In this document: one piece after another, positions 15,806 to 23,876 of the stretch
How positions within the stretch are numbered: the first letter of the stretch is position 1
Layout of the letters: every line of letters starts with the position of its first letter
NCBI GenBank assembly: GCA_946491665.1
Contig: CAMLYL010000020.1
Coordinates: 1-38,769 of the forward strand
Direction of reading: 5' to 3'
Length of the DNA: 38,769 nucleotides
Source of the DNA: an uncultured Lachnospiraceae bacterium
GTDB lineage: Bacteria > Bacillota > Clostridia > Lachnospirales > Lachnospiraceae
Translations under genes and position numbers: made by a program
The notes under the pieces: generated by a model
The model's input: only the letters and a program-made list of their open reading frames with translations
Databases searched by the model: none
Told to the model about the DNA's origin: nothing

Positions 15806-16552
15806 ATGGGAGAGGAATGTCTGATCTGCAAAGCGCCTCTCGAATATCTGCAGGAAGATATTGAGATGGAGTGTGCGGTCTGTCATAAAAAGGAATACAG
15901 TAAAACAAGATGTATCCATGGTCATTATGTATGCAATGAGTGTCATACCAGCGGCATGGACCGTATCATTTCCGTGTGTCTTCATGCGGACACAAAAAAT
16001 CCGGTACGGCTTCTGGAAAAGATGATGTCCATGGATTTCTGTCACATGCATGGGCCGGAGCATCATGTCATGGTCGGCGCAGTGCTTCTGACTGCTTTTA
16101 AAAATGCGGGAGGGAAGATTGATCTGGAGAAATGTCTTTCGGAAATGTACCGCCGGGGGAAATCAGTTCCCGGCGGGGCCTGCGGCTTCTGGGGTGCCTG
16201 CGGTGCGGGAATCAGCGCCGGAATGTATATTTCTATTGTCACCGGAGCCACTCCTCTTGCGGGGGAGGCGTGGGGACTCTCCAATCAGATGACTTCACGT
16301 GCTCTGGGGAAAATCGGCGAAGTGGGCGGTCCCCGCTGTTGTAAGCGGGATTCCTATCTGGCGATTACGGAAGCAGTGCAGTTTACGAAGGAAAAACTGG
16401 GGATTGCCATGGAGGCGGATGATATTGTCTGTTCCCGTTCGGAAATCAATCAGCAGTGTATAAAAGAGAGATGTCCCTTTTTTCGCAGAAAGAAAGCGCG
16501 GGGGAATACAGAAAATGAGGCTGTAAACAGAGATGAAACGTGTAAGGAATAA
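15806..16552 (+). CDS. DUF5714-like cysteine-rich protein
   Basis: A 248-residue soluble protein. The N-terminal 60 residues carry pairs of cysteines (C5/C8, C23/C26, C43/C46) plus C36, H38 and H40, a zinc-knuckle or ring-like layout. The middle has a Gly/Cys motif GGACGFWGACGAG (about residues 115-127), and later GGPRCCKRDS and CIKERCPFF appear. I recognise the overall pattern as that annotated DUF5714 in Clostridia and archaea, whose function is unproven; links to radical-SAM or methyl-transfer chemistry are suggested by context elsewhere only. The start at 15806 has a perfect AAGGAGG with 5-base spacing. The next gene is a GNAT, 57 bases later. Confidence 0.7.
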   Translation: MGEECLICKAPLEYLQEDIEMECAVCHKKEYSKTRCIHGHYVCNECHTSGMDRIISVCLHADTKNPVRLLEKMMSMDFCHMHGPEHHVMVGAVLLTAFKNAGGKIDLEKCLSEMYRRGKSVPGGACGFWGACGAGISAGMYISIVTGATPLAGEAWGLSNQMTSRALGKIGEVGGPRCCKRDSYLAITEAVQFTKEKLGIAMEADDIVCSRSEINQQCIKERCPFFRRKKARGNTENEAVNRDETCKE

Positions 16553-16609
16553 ATGGCGTGTACAGAACTGGCCTGGTTCGGCCGGATAAAAATAAAGGAG
16601 AAAATTATT

Positions 16610-17113
16610 ATGGCGACAGGAATGCAGAAACAGATATCAATGAAAATTGCGGACAAAAGCGATATGGAGGATCTGGTTGCCCTCCGTGTGGAAATGCAGA
16701 TTGAGGACTGGGAGCGGACACTGAACCAGGATTTTTCCGGTTATGCGCAGAAGTTTGGAGAACTGACCCACAGGCATCTGGAGGAAAAACTGGGGAAATC
16801 TATTTTCTTTGCCATTTTATATGAAGAACAGGAGCCGGTGTCCTGCTGTGCACTAGAGGAGCTGGGAGAACTGCCGCAGATTACGGTGTGCACAGAGCCG
16901 GACGCAAGGCATGGCTGTCTTGCCAGCGTGTATACAAAACCTGCTTACCGCGGCCGGGGATATCAGCAGCGGCTGCTGGGGTATCTGATGGATTATGTAA
17001 AGGATCTGGGATTCCATGATATTACGCTGACCACAAATTCGCCGGATGCCGCACATATATATCTGAAATATGGTTTTACCCATATTTCGGAAAAGTATTT
17101 TCTGGCATTATAA
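16610..17113 (+). CDS. GNAT family N-acetyltransferase
   Basis: A 167-residue GNAT protein. The CoA loop is KPAYRGRGYQ, after ASVYT, and the end is IYLKYGFTHISEKYF. The ATG at 16610 is preferred over 16553 because AAAGGAG lies before it and the upstream stretch encodes no GNAT sequence. The substrate is not known. It lies 19 bases before the beta-glucosidase gene, whose AAAGGAG site is in the gap. Confidence 0.85.
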   Translation: MATGMQKQISMKIADKSDMEDLVALRVEMQIEDWERTLNQDFSGYAQKFGELTHRHLEEKLGKSIFFAILYEEQEPVSCCALEELGELPQITVCTEPDARHGCLASVYTKPAYRGRGYQQRLLGYLMDYVKDLGFHDITLTTNSPDAAHIYLKYGFTHISEKYFLAL

Positions 17114-17132
17114 AGATGATAAAGGAGAAGGA

Positions 17133-19640
17133 ATGGTTCAGATAGATCAGATTCTTGCCAGGATGAATTTAAAAGAGAAAATTGCTTTCTGTACCGGGGT
17201 GGACTTCTGGCATACGAAGGCGCTTCCGGAATATCATGTGCCGCAGATGATGATGTCTGACGGTCCTCATGGGCTCCGGTGCCAGAAGGGGAAAAATGAT
17301 ATGATCGGGATCCGGCAGTCGCAGCCGGCCACCTGCTTTCCCGCAGCGGTTACGGCAGGAACTTCCTGGAATGAGGAGCTGTATGCTGAGGAGGGAGAGG
17401 CCATCGGAAAAGAAGCCCTGGCAGCAGGTGTTTCTGTTGTGCTGGGACCCGGCTGCAATATCAAGCGGAATCCCCTGGGCGGAAGAAACTTTGAATATCT
17501 TTCCGAGGATCCGTACCTGGCGGGGAAAATGGCTGCCGCCTATATCCGGGGGCAGCAGGCAGCGGGAGTATCCTCCAGTCTGAAGCATTTTGCTGTCAAC
17601 AGCCAGGAATATAAAAGAATGAACGGCGACAGCCAGGTGGATGAGCGGACTTTGCGGGAAATTTATCTGACGTCTTTTGAGATCGCAGTGAAAGAGGGAA
17701 AACCGGACACGGTAATGTGCGCCTATAATAAAGTCAATGGCATCCACTGCAGCGACAGCAGATGGCTTCTGACAGAGATTCTCCGGGAAGAATGGGACTT
17801 TGACGGCATGGTGGTGACGGATTGGGGAGCACTGAATGACAGAGTTGCAGGATTTCATGCAGGATGTGATCTGAATATGCCGGGAGGCTCCCGTTTTATG
17901 GAAAAAGATGTACTGAAAGCGGTGAAGAATGGGATTCTGGAGGAAAAGGATATTGACCGGGCTGTGGAGCGAATTCTGAGGATTGTGTGTAAAGCCGAAG
18001 AGCCTGCAGACAGAACTGGAAATTCTTCTGATAAAGAATTGGCGAATAGAAATTCTGATGAAAAAGGAGATGGTTTCAGAAATAAAAATTCTTCCGGCGG
18101 AACGGGAGATCAGAAATGTATAGAAACTGCCGATTTTGAAAAGCATCATAAACTGGCTCTGAAAATTGCGGAACAGGGTGCGGTACTTTTCAAAAATGAG
18201 GATCATATCCTTCCTCTCAGAACAGATGACATAGTGCTGATCGGCTATATGGCGGAGCATATGCGTTACCAGGGAAGCGGAAGCAGCCATGTAAACCCAA
18301 CAAGGCAGATAAATCTGATGGAGGTAATGCCGGGGACAGAGTATGTTCCCTGCTGTGACCAGGAGGGAAATGTAACAGAAGAAGCATTGAGGGAAGCTGC
18401 GGAGGCAGCGTCCAGACACAAAATTGCAGTGGTGGTGGCCGGACTGCCGGAAGCATATGAGACTGAGGCGCTGGACCGGGAGCATATGAGACTGCCCGAA
18501 GGCCATAACCGCATGATTGAGAGAGTTGCAGAGGCAAATCCCAACACTGTGGTTATCCTGCTGGGCGGAGGCCCCATGGAACTTCCCTGGGAGAAGGATG
18601 TGAAAGGGATTCTTTATATGGGACTTCCCGGACAGGCAGCAGGGGAGGCGGCATATGATCTGCTGATGGGACAGGCCGTTCCCTCCGGTAAGCTGACCGA
18701 AACCTGGCCGGTTAGTTATGAAGATGTTGTATCAAAAGAGACCTTCGGGAAGAAAAATGTGGAGTACCGGGAGGGTGTCTATGTGGGCTATCGTTATTAT
18801 GACAGCGCCGGGAAAGCGGTCCGTTATCCCTTTGGATATGGTCTTTCCTATACCCGTTTTGAGTATACAGATCTGGAAATCTGCTGGCCGAAGGTATCTG
18901 TGACCGTAAAGAATACCGGGGCATATAAGGGTGCGGAGGTGGTGCAGCTCTATATCGGCCTGGAAAAAGGGGATTTGAAGATTAGCATCGGGGATACGCC
19001 CTGCAATAACGATCTGTTCCGCCCGGAGAAGGAACTGAAAGGCTATGTCCGCCTGGAACTGGATCCGGGAGAAAGCAAAAAGGCGGAGTTTCTGCTGGAT
19101 GACCGGAGTTTTGCCGTATGGCACAAGGGATGGAAGGTTCCGGAGGGAAATTATGCCATTATGGCGGCTTCTTCCAGCCGGGATATCCGGCTTCAGAAGG
19201 TGATTTCAGTGGAGGGCGTCCGGATTCCCGCGCCGGAATGGCAGAAGGGAAGCTGGTATGAAACTCTGTCCGGCCTTCCCGGACGGAAAGAGTGGGAACT
19301 TCTTATGGGACATCCGGTTCCGCCGGAGCCGGAACCGGGGCGGGGAATGTTTACTCTGGACAATACCTGTCTGGAGATGAAGGATCATGCCCTGCTTATG
19401 AAGATAATATATAAAATCATGGAGTTTGTTATTGCCAGATTATCCAGAGGAAAGAACAGTTCACCGGGACTGTCATACCGGATGCTGCTGGCTTCCACGG
19501 CAGACTGTCCTCTGCGGGCTCTGGTGATCCACAGCGGCGGTCTGCTGGGAGATGGGATTGTGAGAATGCTTCTGCGGATTGGGAATGGAAGAAGGAGGAA
19601 AGACGTAGTTGGAAGTGCCTCCTTAAAAGGGAGAAAATGA
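17133..19640 (+). CDS. Glycoside hydrolase family 3 (beta-glucosidase-like)
   Basis: An 835-residue enzyme without signal peptide, so cytoplasmic. The N-terminal GH3 barrel includes GPHGLR, KHFAVNSQE and the nucleophile Asp230 in VVTDWGA. The second domain contains EAYETEALDRE and GLPGQAAGEAAYDLLMG, and the fibronectin-III-like domain appears near residues 600-700 with VTVKNTGAYKGAEVVQLY. Such enzymes release terminal glucose, xylose or similar units from oligosaccharides or plant glycosides; specificity cannot be read. A Ser/Asn/Asp-rich insert lies at residues 288-330, and an unusual basic C-terminal extension lies beyond about residue 750. The ribosome site is AAAGGAG. A strong terminator follows. 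Confidence 0.9.
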   Translation: MVQIDQILARMNLKEKIAFCTGVDFWHTKALPEYHVPQMMMSDGPHGLRCQKGKNDMIGIRQSQPATCFPAAVTAGTSWNEELYAEEGEAIGKEALAAGVSVVLGPGCNIKRNPLGGRNFEYLSEDPYLAGKMAAAYIRGQQAAGVSSSLKHFAVNSQEYKRMNGDSQVDERTLREIYLTSFEIAVKEGKPDTVMCAYNKVNGIHCSDSRWLLTEILREEWDFDGMVVTDWGALNDRVAGFHAGCDLNMPGGSRFMEKDVLKAVKNGILEEKDIDRAVERILRIVCKAEEPADRTGNSSDKELANRNSDEKGDGFRNKNSSGGTGDQKCIETADFEKHHKLALKIAEQGAVLFKNEDHILPLRTDDIVLIGYMAEHMRYQGSGSSHVNPTRQINLMEVMPGTEYVPCCDQEGNVTEEALREAAEAASRHKIAVVVAGLPEAYETEALDREHMRLPEGHNRMIERVAEANPNTVVILLGGGPMELPWEKDVKGILYMGLPGQAAGEAAYDLLMGQAVPSGKLTETWPVSYEDVVSKETFGKKNVEYREGVYVGYRYYDSAGKAVRYPFGYGLSYTRFEYTDLEICWPKVSVTVKNTGAYKGAEVVQLYIGLEKGDLKISIGDTPCNNDLFRPEKELKGYVRLELDPGESKKAEFLLDDRSFAVWHKGWKVPEGNYAIMAASSSRDIRLQKVISVEGVRIPAPEWQKGSWYETLSGLPGRKEWELLMGHPVPPEPEPGRGMFTLDNTCLEMKDHALLMKIIYKIMEFVIARLSRGKNSSPGLSYRMLLASTADCPLRALVIHSGGLLGDGIVRMLLRIGNGRRRKDVVGSASLKGRK

Positions 19641-19660
19641 TTCTGTTTTTATATAGCGTT

Positions 19661-19699
19661 CAGTAAGCGGCAGAGAGACTTGCCGCTTACTGGAGTTTT
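19661..19699 (+). terminator. Intrinsic terminator after the GH3 gene
   Basis: CAGTAAGCGGCA (19661-19672) and TGCCGCTTACTG (19681-19692) form a perfect 12-base-pair stem with an 8-base loop, followed by GAGTTTTT. It also lies just past the stop of the minus-strand beta-helix gene and may serve both. Confidence 0.85.
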
Positions 19700-19718
19700 T
19701 CTTCTTATACAATGGAGA

Positions 19719-21470
19719 TCAGATTACTTGAATATGGATTTTGCCCAGATAATGTCCCGGAAGAATTTCTGTTTCTTCACCATTTACGGTTATGGAGAGA
19801 CGCTTTCCTTTAGGGGCTTTCAAAATGGCACCTTCTTGCAGGTGAAGTCCGGTAATCCAGCACTCTCCTGGGACAGTCCATGTTGTTTTGGCATCCATGT
19901 GAACAATAACGCCGTTATTGACAGGTTCTTTTACCTTATTTTTGACCACTCCAATTTCATAATAGTTTGCACAGGTAAGGAGTGGAGATTCATGATGGGC
20001 GATACTGGCTGAAATCAATCCATTGCAGACTACATTGGAAAGTTTCACATCAAGATTTTTCACACCCTGCAGATCTGCACCAAATCCGTGATGCTTTGGG
20101 CCTTCCGGCGGCTGCCAGGGCATTTCAAACTGCGGGCAGCGCTGATTGACAAATAAGTTGGTGCTGCCATTGAAAATGTGATGGTTGATTGTCATATTGG
20201 ATATCTCCAGCATAACATCCTCAGTAGGATCTGCAACAGTGATATCACGTCCTTCCACAGGGATATCTTCTTCGCCAAGCGGATCTTCATAATAACCATC
20301 GGCATTCGGTTGCTCATCATTATCCATGAGCTGGAAAAGTACACCGTTTTCCGGATAAAATTCGCAATCATCTATGCGAATGAGAGAACTGGATCCTTTA
20401 ATACAAATCCCGGCCTTTTTTGTATGGAACACACATTTGTTTTGGATATCCAGTGTTCCCTGATAGTTACGGTAGATAATAACTCCGATTTTCGCATTTA
20501 CAACTGTGTGATTTCGGAAGATACCGCCGGCTTCATTGCTGGCCATAATCATGGCGAAGGTAATATCTTTAAAATTGCAATTATCATAGGTGTTTATACA
20601 ATCTCCAATAGAAAATCCGCCATAGGCGCTTTCTCCGGTCTTTTCTATAATGGTATCTTTCACATTGAGTCTTACCCGCTTTGGCATATCTACGGAAAGA
20701 ATTCCCCATCCCTGTGCTTTACAGATACAGTTTTCGATATTTACAACTGCATTGTCGGTTATAAAAGATGCCCTACATGACCCCAGCGTTCCCAATACCC
20801 ATGCATTTGAAAAAGCATTCCCTAATCCAATATGTTGCTTATAACCGATAGGGAGTTCATCTGTACTTTCAGCAAAAATTGTACTGTGTCTTAAGGTTAC
20901 TTCTGCCTGATCGGAAGCATAGAAGGTTCCGCGAACAACGCCGCGTGTATGGATATTGCAGTCCTCAATCAACAGTTTTGTATTATCTGTGGCCATGATT
21001 CCGAACCCCATCCCCATAAAGTCGTTGGAACCATTACCAAGAAAATCGATTTTTGAATTCGTTATTTTATAATTGCTGTCACCAGATACGATAATTCCGT
21101 TAAAATTGAAATCATATCCGGAGATGGATACGCTGTCAATCTTTTCTTCTGTAATAGAACCGCCATTTACTGCCTGCAGAACTGATTTTTCGGGGATAAG
21201 TTGATTATTTTTCACATAAATACCGGTACGATAGGTATATTCTTTCCCGGCATCGAATGCGAAGGGGCGTGTAATGGCATCTCGAACGATGAGTTGTATT
21301 TCTCCTTCATACTCTCCGGGAAGAATTCTTTCTACTTGTCCGTTCAGTATCATCGTAACTGTTTTCCCTTTGCAGGCATCAATGCTTAATTTGGGATAAA
21401 TTCTCAGATAATCCAGGTCCATGCTTTCTGAGATGACGTAATTGTTTTCTTTTACAATAAGAGATTTCAT
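19719..21470 (-). CDS. Right-handed parallel beta-helix protein, cytoplasmic
   Basis: A 583-residue protein with no signal peptide or membrane segment. The central part (about residues 105-450) is a series of short strands and turns with many N/D/G residues (for example SGDSNYKITNSKIDFLGNG and KLLIEDCNIHTRG), characteristic of pectate-lyase-like beta-helices. Both ends carry related modules: CKGKTVTMILNG with ILPGEYEGEI near the start, and PKGKRLSITVNG with ILPGHYLGKI at the end. The start has GAGGAGG upstream. It is divergent from the PhlG-like hydrolase gene across a shared operator region. Beta-helix folds include lyases, isomerases and hydrolases, but no catalytic triad is evident to me. 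Its activity is unknown. Confidence 0.75.
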   Translation of the reverse strand: MKSLIVKENNYVISESMDLDYLRIYPKLSIDACKGKTVTMILNGQVERILPGEYEGEIQLIVRDAITRPFAFDAGKEYTYRTGIYVKNNQLIPEKSVLQAVNGGSITEEKIDSVSISGYDFNFNGIIVSGDSNYKITNSKIDFLGNGSNDFMGMGFGIMATDNTKLLIEDCNIHTRGVVRGTFYASDQAEVTLRHSTIFAESTDELPIGYKQHIGLGNAFSNAWVLGTLGSCRASFITDNAVVNIENCICKAQGWGILSVDMPKRVRLNVKDTIIEKTGESAYGGFSIGDCINTYDNCNFKDITFAMIMASNEAGGIFRNHTVVNAKIGVIIYRNYQGTLDIQNKCVFHTKKAGICIKGSSSLIRIDDCEFYPENGVLFQLMDNDEQPNADGYYEDPLGEEDIPVEGRDITVADPTEDVMLEISNMTINHHIFNGSTNLFVNQRCPQFEMPWQPPEGPKHHGFGADLQGVKNLDVKLSNVVCNGLISASIAHHESPLLTCANYYEIGVVKNKVKEPVNNGVIVHMDAKTTWTVPGECWITGLHLQEGAILKAPKGKRLSITVNGEETEILPGHYLGKIHIQVI

Positions 21471-21557
21471 TCGTTTTCCTCCTCTTCCAGAATTGTTGTA
21501 TTTTTATTTAATCACAATTCGAGAAAATGTAACAGAAACAAAAAATCCGGACAGATA

Positions 21558-21604
21558 TGACAAAAAGTCAAAGTAAAGTGAAGGAATTTTGTGACAAAAA
21601 GTCA
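21558..21604. promoter_or_regulatory. Two identical LysR-type operators
   Basis: TGACAAAAAGTCA occurs at 21558-21570 and again at 21592-21604. Each is an inverted repeat TGAC-N5-GTCA and fits the T-N11-A LysR consensus. Centres are 34 bases apart, about three helical turns. A third half site (TTGTCA, 21621-21626) follows. The downstream LysR protein is the obvious candidate to bind them. Confidence 0.7.
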
Positions 21605-21627
21605 ATGTTAAAACAATTTTTTGTCAA

Positions 21628-21656
21628 TTTACGATATTTATGAAACATGTTATGGT
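21628..21656 (+). promoter_or_regulatory. Probable promoter of the PhlG-like gene
   Basis: TTTACG (21628-21633) and TATGGT (21651-21656), 17 bases apart, lie directly after the operators. The -35 is weak, as expected for an activated promoter. Confidence 0.45.
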
Positions 21657-21734
21657 TAGGTTGTTAACAGAACGAACCAATTTGATATCACATATGTGAA
21701 AGATTTTAAAAACAAGGAAGGAACAGGTATAAAT

Positions 21735-22340
21735 ATGAAAAAATTTTCAAGTTACAAAGATATACCGGATGAAGTAATTGAGGAATTGCTTTCTCCGGGA
21801 TACGGACCGATGGAATTTGGAGATGTTATGCTGGAAGACGGTACAGTGTATTCCTCTACTTATATGCGATTCCCTTATGCAAAAGGATACATGATTGACT
21901 GGTGGTTCAGCAATCGTCTTAACAATACAAATGATTATCAGTTTTGGAATCCTGATCATGGAACCTTTGAGTGGGATAAAAACAAACAACCAGGGACCAC
22001 AATTGGCGCTACTCATATCAGTAAAGAAAAAATCGGTGATCAGGTCCTTCCAATGAGAATTTCATTTTATGATCCGGCAGAGCTGGTAGATCCTCAACGT
22101 CTGAAAGAAGCAAATATTTCCTGCTTTCTGGTGGCAGAGGTGAGGTTGGAAACTGGAGAATTATTAAGCTGTTTTCTTCATGTGGCCAGAGATACTTATT
22201 ATGGGTGTGAACTGAGAAACCGCTTCTGGGCGCCGGGAGATACCAGAGAACATACACGTCAGATGAATATGCATAATATTGAAGAAATGGGGAGTCTGGC
22301 AGAATTCCTGCCGGGGCTGTATCTGAGGGAAACAAAATGA
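21735..22340 (+). CDS. DAPG/phloretin hydrolase family protein (PhlG-like)
   Basis: A 201-residue cytoplasmic protein. The order of motifs follows the PhlG/phloretin hydrolase family: MEFGDVMLEDGTVY, then MIDWWF (residues 53-58), WNPDHGTFEW (71-80), GATHISKE (91-98), LHVARDTYYGCELRNRFW (148-165) and HNIEE...FLPGLY near the end. Zn ligands in PhlG come from His and Glu residues; candidates here are H75, E98, H180 and E184 (assigned by analogy). Known members cleave a C-C bond between an aromatic ring and an acyl group, for example in 2,4-diacetylphloroglucinol or phloretin. It is shorter than characterised enzymes (about 290 residues). The ATG at 21735 is favoured over a GTG at 21696. It is coupled to the permease gene, 27 bases downstream. 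Confidence 0.75.
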   Translation: MKKFSSYKDIPDEVIEELLSPGYGPMEFGDVMLEDGTVYSSTYMRFPYAKGYMIDWWFSNRLNNTNDYQFWNPDHGTFEWDKNKQPGTTIGATHISKEKIGDQVLPMRISFYDPAELVDPQRLKEANISCFLVAEVRLETGELLSCFLHVARDTYYGCELRNRFWAPGDTREHTRQMNMHNIEEMGSLAEFLPGLYLRETK

Positions 22341-22367
22341 TCATAAAAAGATAGGAGGAGGAAAGTT

Positions 22368-23705
22368 ATGTTGACCAGTGTCGCCGTATCTGCTATTGCA
22401 ATTGTGGCAAGTATTATTCTTTTTATCATACTGTCTTATAAAGGACTGTCACCGATCCTGGCTGCTTTGCTGGCGGCTGTTATTGTAGGATTTACCTGTG
22501 AAGGCGGTGTCATACCAGCAATTTTTGATACTTTTGTGAATCAGTCAATTAACTTTATAGGTACGATTTTGCTGTTGTTTGTAATGGGAGGATTATTTTC
22601 TGCTGTATTGGACATGACAGGAACGACAGAAGCGCTTGCCAATGGTATTGTCCGTTATCTGGGGGAAAAATCGATTCCGTTTGTCATATTTCTTATCAGT
22701 GGGGTGTTATGCTACCTTGGAGTTGGTGCATATCAGTTTATAGTGGCGGCTTTGGCATTTGGGCTTCTGAAAAAAGCAAATATGCCTAAAAATGTTGGCT
22801 TGATTGCCATGCTGACTGCCTGTAATGCGGTTGTTTATTGTCTCCCGGGTACAACAGGGGCGCCTAATATTATGCCCACTACTTTTTTGAACACAACCAT
22901 TTATGCGGGAGCCGGTGTGGGGATTATGGCATTTATCATTGCCACAGCATTGGGGTTACTTTATGTTTATTGGATGGCTCACAGTTATGTAAAGCAGGGC
23001 ATCGGTTATGAACAACAGAGTGAATCAATGGAGGGAATCGTCAAATCGTCACAGGAGAAAGAACGAAAACTTCCACCTTTCTGGACAGCAATTGCTACCC
23101 TGTTGATTTTGTTTGCCTTCAGTGCAATATTTACATTTGTGGATGCTTTTGGATTTGATTCGACACAGGCGGTGATCTTTGCGCAAATTATTGCGGCATT
23201 ATGGGCCTGCCTGATCAATCTGAAATTTATAGAAAAGGGAACTATTCTTTCACAGCTTACCCGGGGCGTTGTAAACGTACTTCCAATCGCTATTTTAATG
23301 GGATTCATCTCGGGATTTGGCGCAGTTGTGCAGACAACATCAGCATTTGGCTCTTTGTTGTCCGGTCTGCTTTCCCTAAATATAAGTCCGTATTTACTGA
23401 CTTTTATCGGAATTGCGATTATGTCGGCATGTCTGGGGAATGGAACAAGTGCAATGGTTATGGTGTTAAATGCACTGTCTCCTGTGATTACAACATCAGA
23501 TGTGAATTATAATCTGATTCACCGGATTGCCACGACGACTGCTTCTACAACAGATTCCATGCCTCATTGTCCGAATGTCTGCGTAGCGATTCAGGCATTT
23601 GGTCTGACGCATAAGAAAAGCTATAAACATGTATTCTTCAGTACAGTGTGTATTCCTTTAATATATGCTGGTGCAGTAACTGTTGTTGCAATGCTGATCG
23701 GTTAA
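22368..23705 (+). CDS. GntP-type permease
   Basis: A 445-residue membrane protein with about 12 hydrophobic segments and no signal peptide. Blocks such as GLSPILAALLAAVIVG, a CLPGTTGAPNIMPTTFL loop, LGNGTSAMVMVLNALSP and TTDSMPHCPNVCVAI match the GntP/COG2610 proton symporter family, whose members import gluconate and other organic acids. The loop between helices (about residues 205-240) is Ser/Glu/Lys-rich. GGAGG precedes the ATG. It lies right behind the PhlG-like hydrolase and is followed by a terminator. It probably imports the hydrolase substrate, or exports or imports its acid product. Confidence 0.85.
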   Translation: MLTSVAVSAIAIVASIILFIILSYKGLSPILAALLAAVIVGFTCEGGVIPAIFDTFVNQSINFIGTILLLFVMGGLFSAVLDMTGTTEALANGIVRYLGEKSIPFVIFLISGVLCYLGVGAYQFIVAALAFGLLKKANMPKNVGLIAMLTACNAVVYCLPGTTGAPNIMPTTFLNTTIYAGAGVGIMAFIIATALGLLYVYWMAHSYVKQGIGYEQQSESMEGIVKSSQEKERKLPPFWTAIATLLILFAFSAIFTFVDAFGFDSTQAVIFAQIIAALWACLINLKFIEKGTILSQLTRGVVNVLPIAILMGFISGFGAVVQTTSAFGSLLSGLLSLNISPYLLTFIGIAIMSACLGNGTSAMVMVLNALSPVITTSDVNYNLIHRIATTTASTTDSMPHCPNVCVAIQAFGLTHKKSYKHVFFSTVCIPLIYAGAVTVVAMLIG

Positions 23706-23747
23706 TAAAGAGAATGAAGAGATAGAAATTGAAACAGGGTGTTTGGG

Positions 23748-23785
23748 AAATCAGTCAGATCCAGAAAGGACCTGGCTGATTTTTC
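23748..23785 (+). terminator. Terminator after the permease gene
   Basis: A stem of 15-base arms (23748-23762 and 23768-23782, with one G-U pair and one mismatch) is followed by T residues. It ends the hydrolase-permease unit. Confidence 0.75.
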
Positions 23786-23817
23786 CGTGGTTTAAAATGT
23801 TACAACTTGCCAGAATA

Positions 23818-23835
23818 AGTATACCGTTTTATACT
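23818..23835 (+). promoter_or_regulatory. Palindrome before the LysR gene
   Basis: AGTATA-N6-TATACT lies about 40 bases before the LysR start. It could be an autoregulatory site; it differs from the twin operators further left. Confidence 0.4.
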
Positions 23836-23876
23836 AAAAATAAGAATATACAAAAGTAAAGTAGCGGGGGATATGT

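Noticed and set aside
17169-18506. 445-codon open frame opposite the GH3 gene
   Set aside because: Antisense to conserved GH3 motifs and without recognisable domains; a by-product of codon bias.
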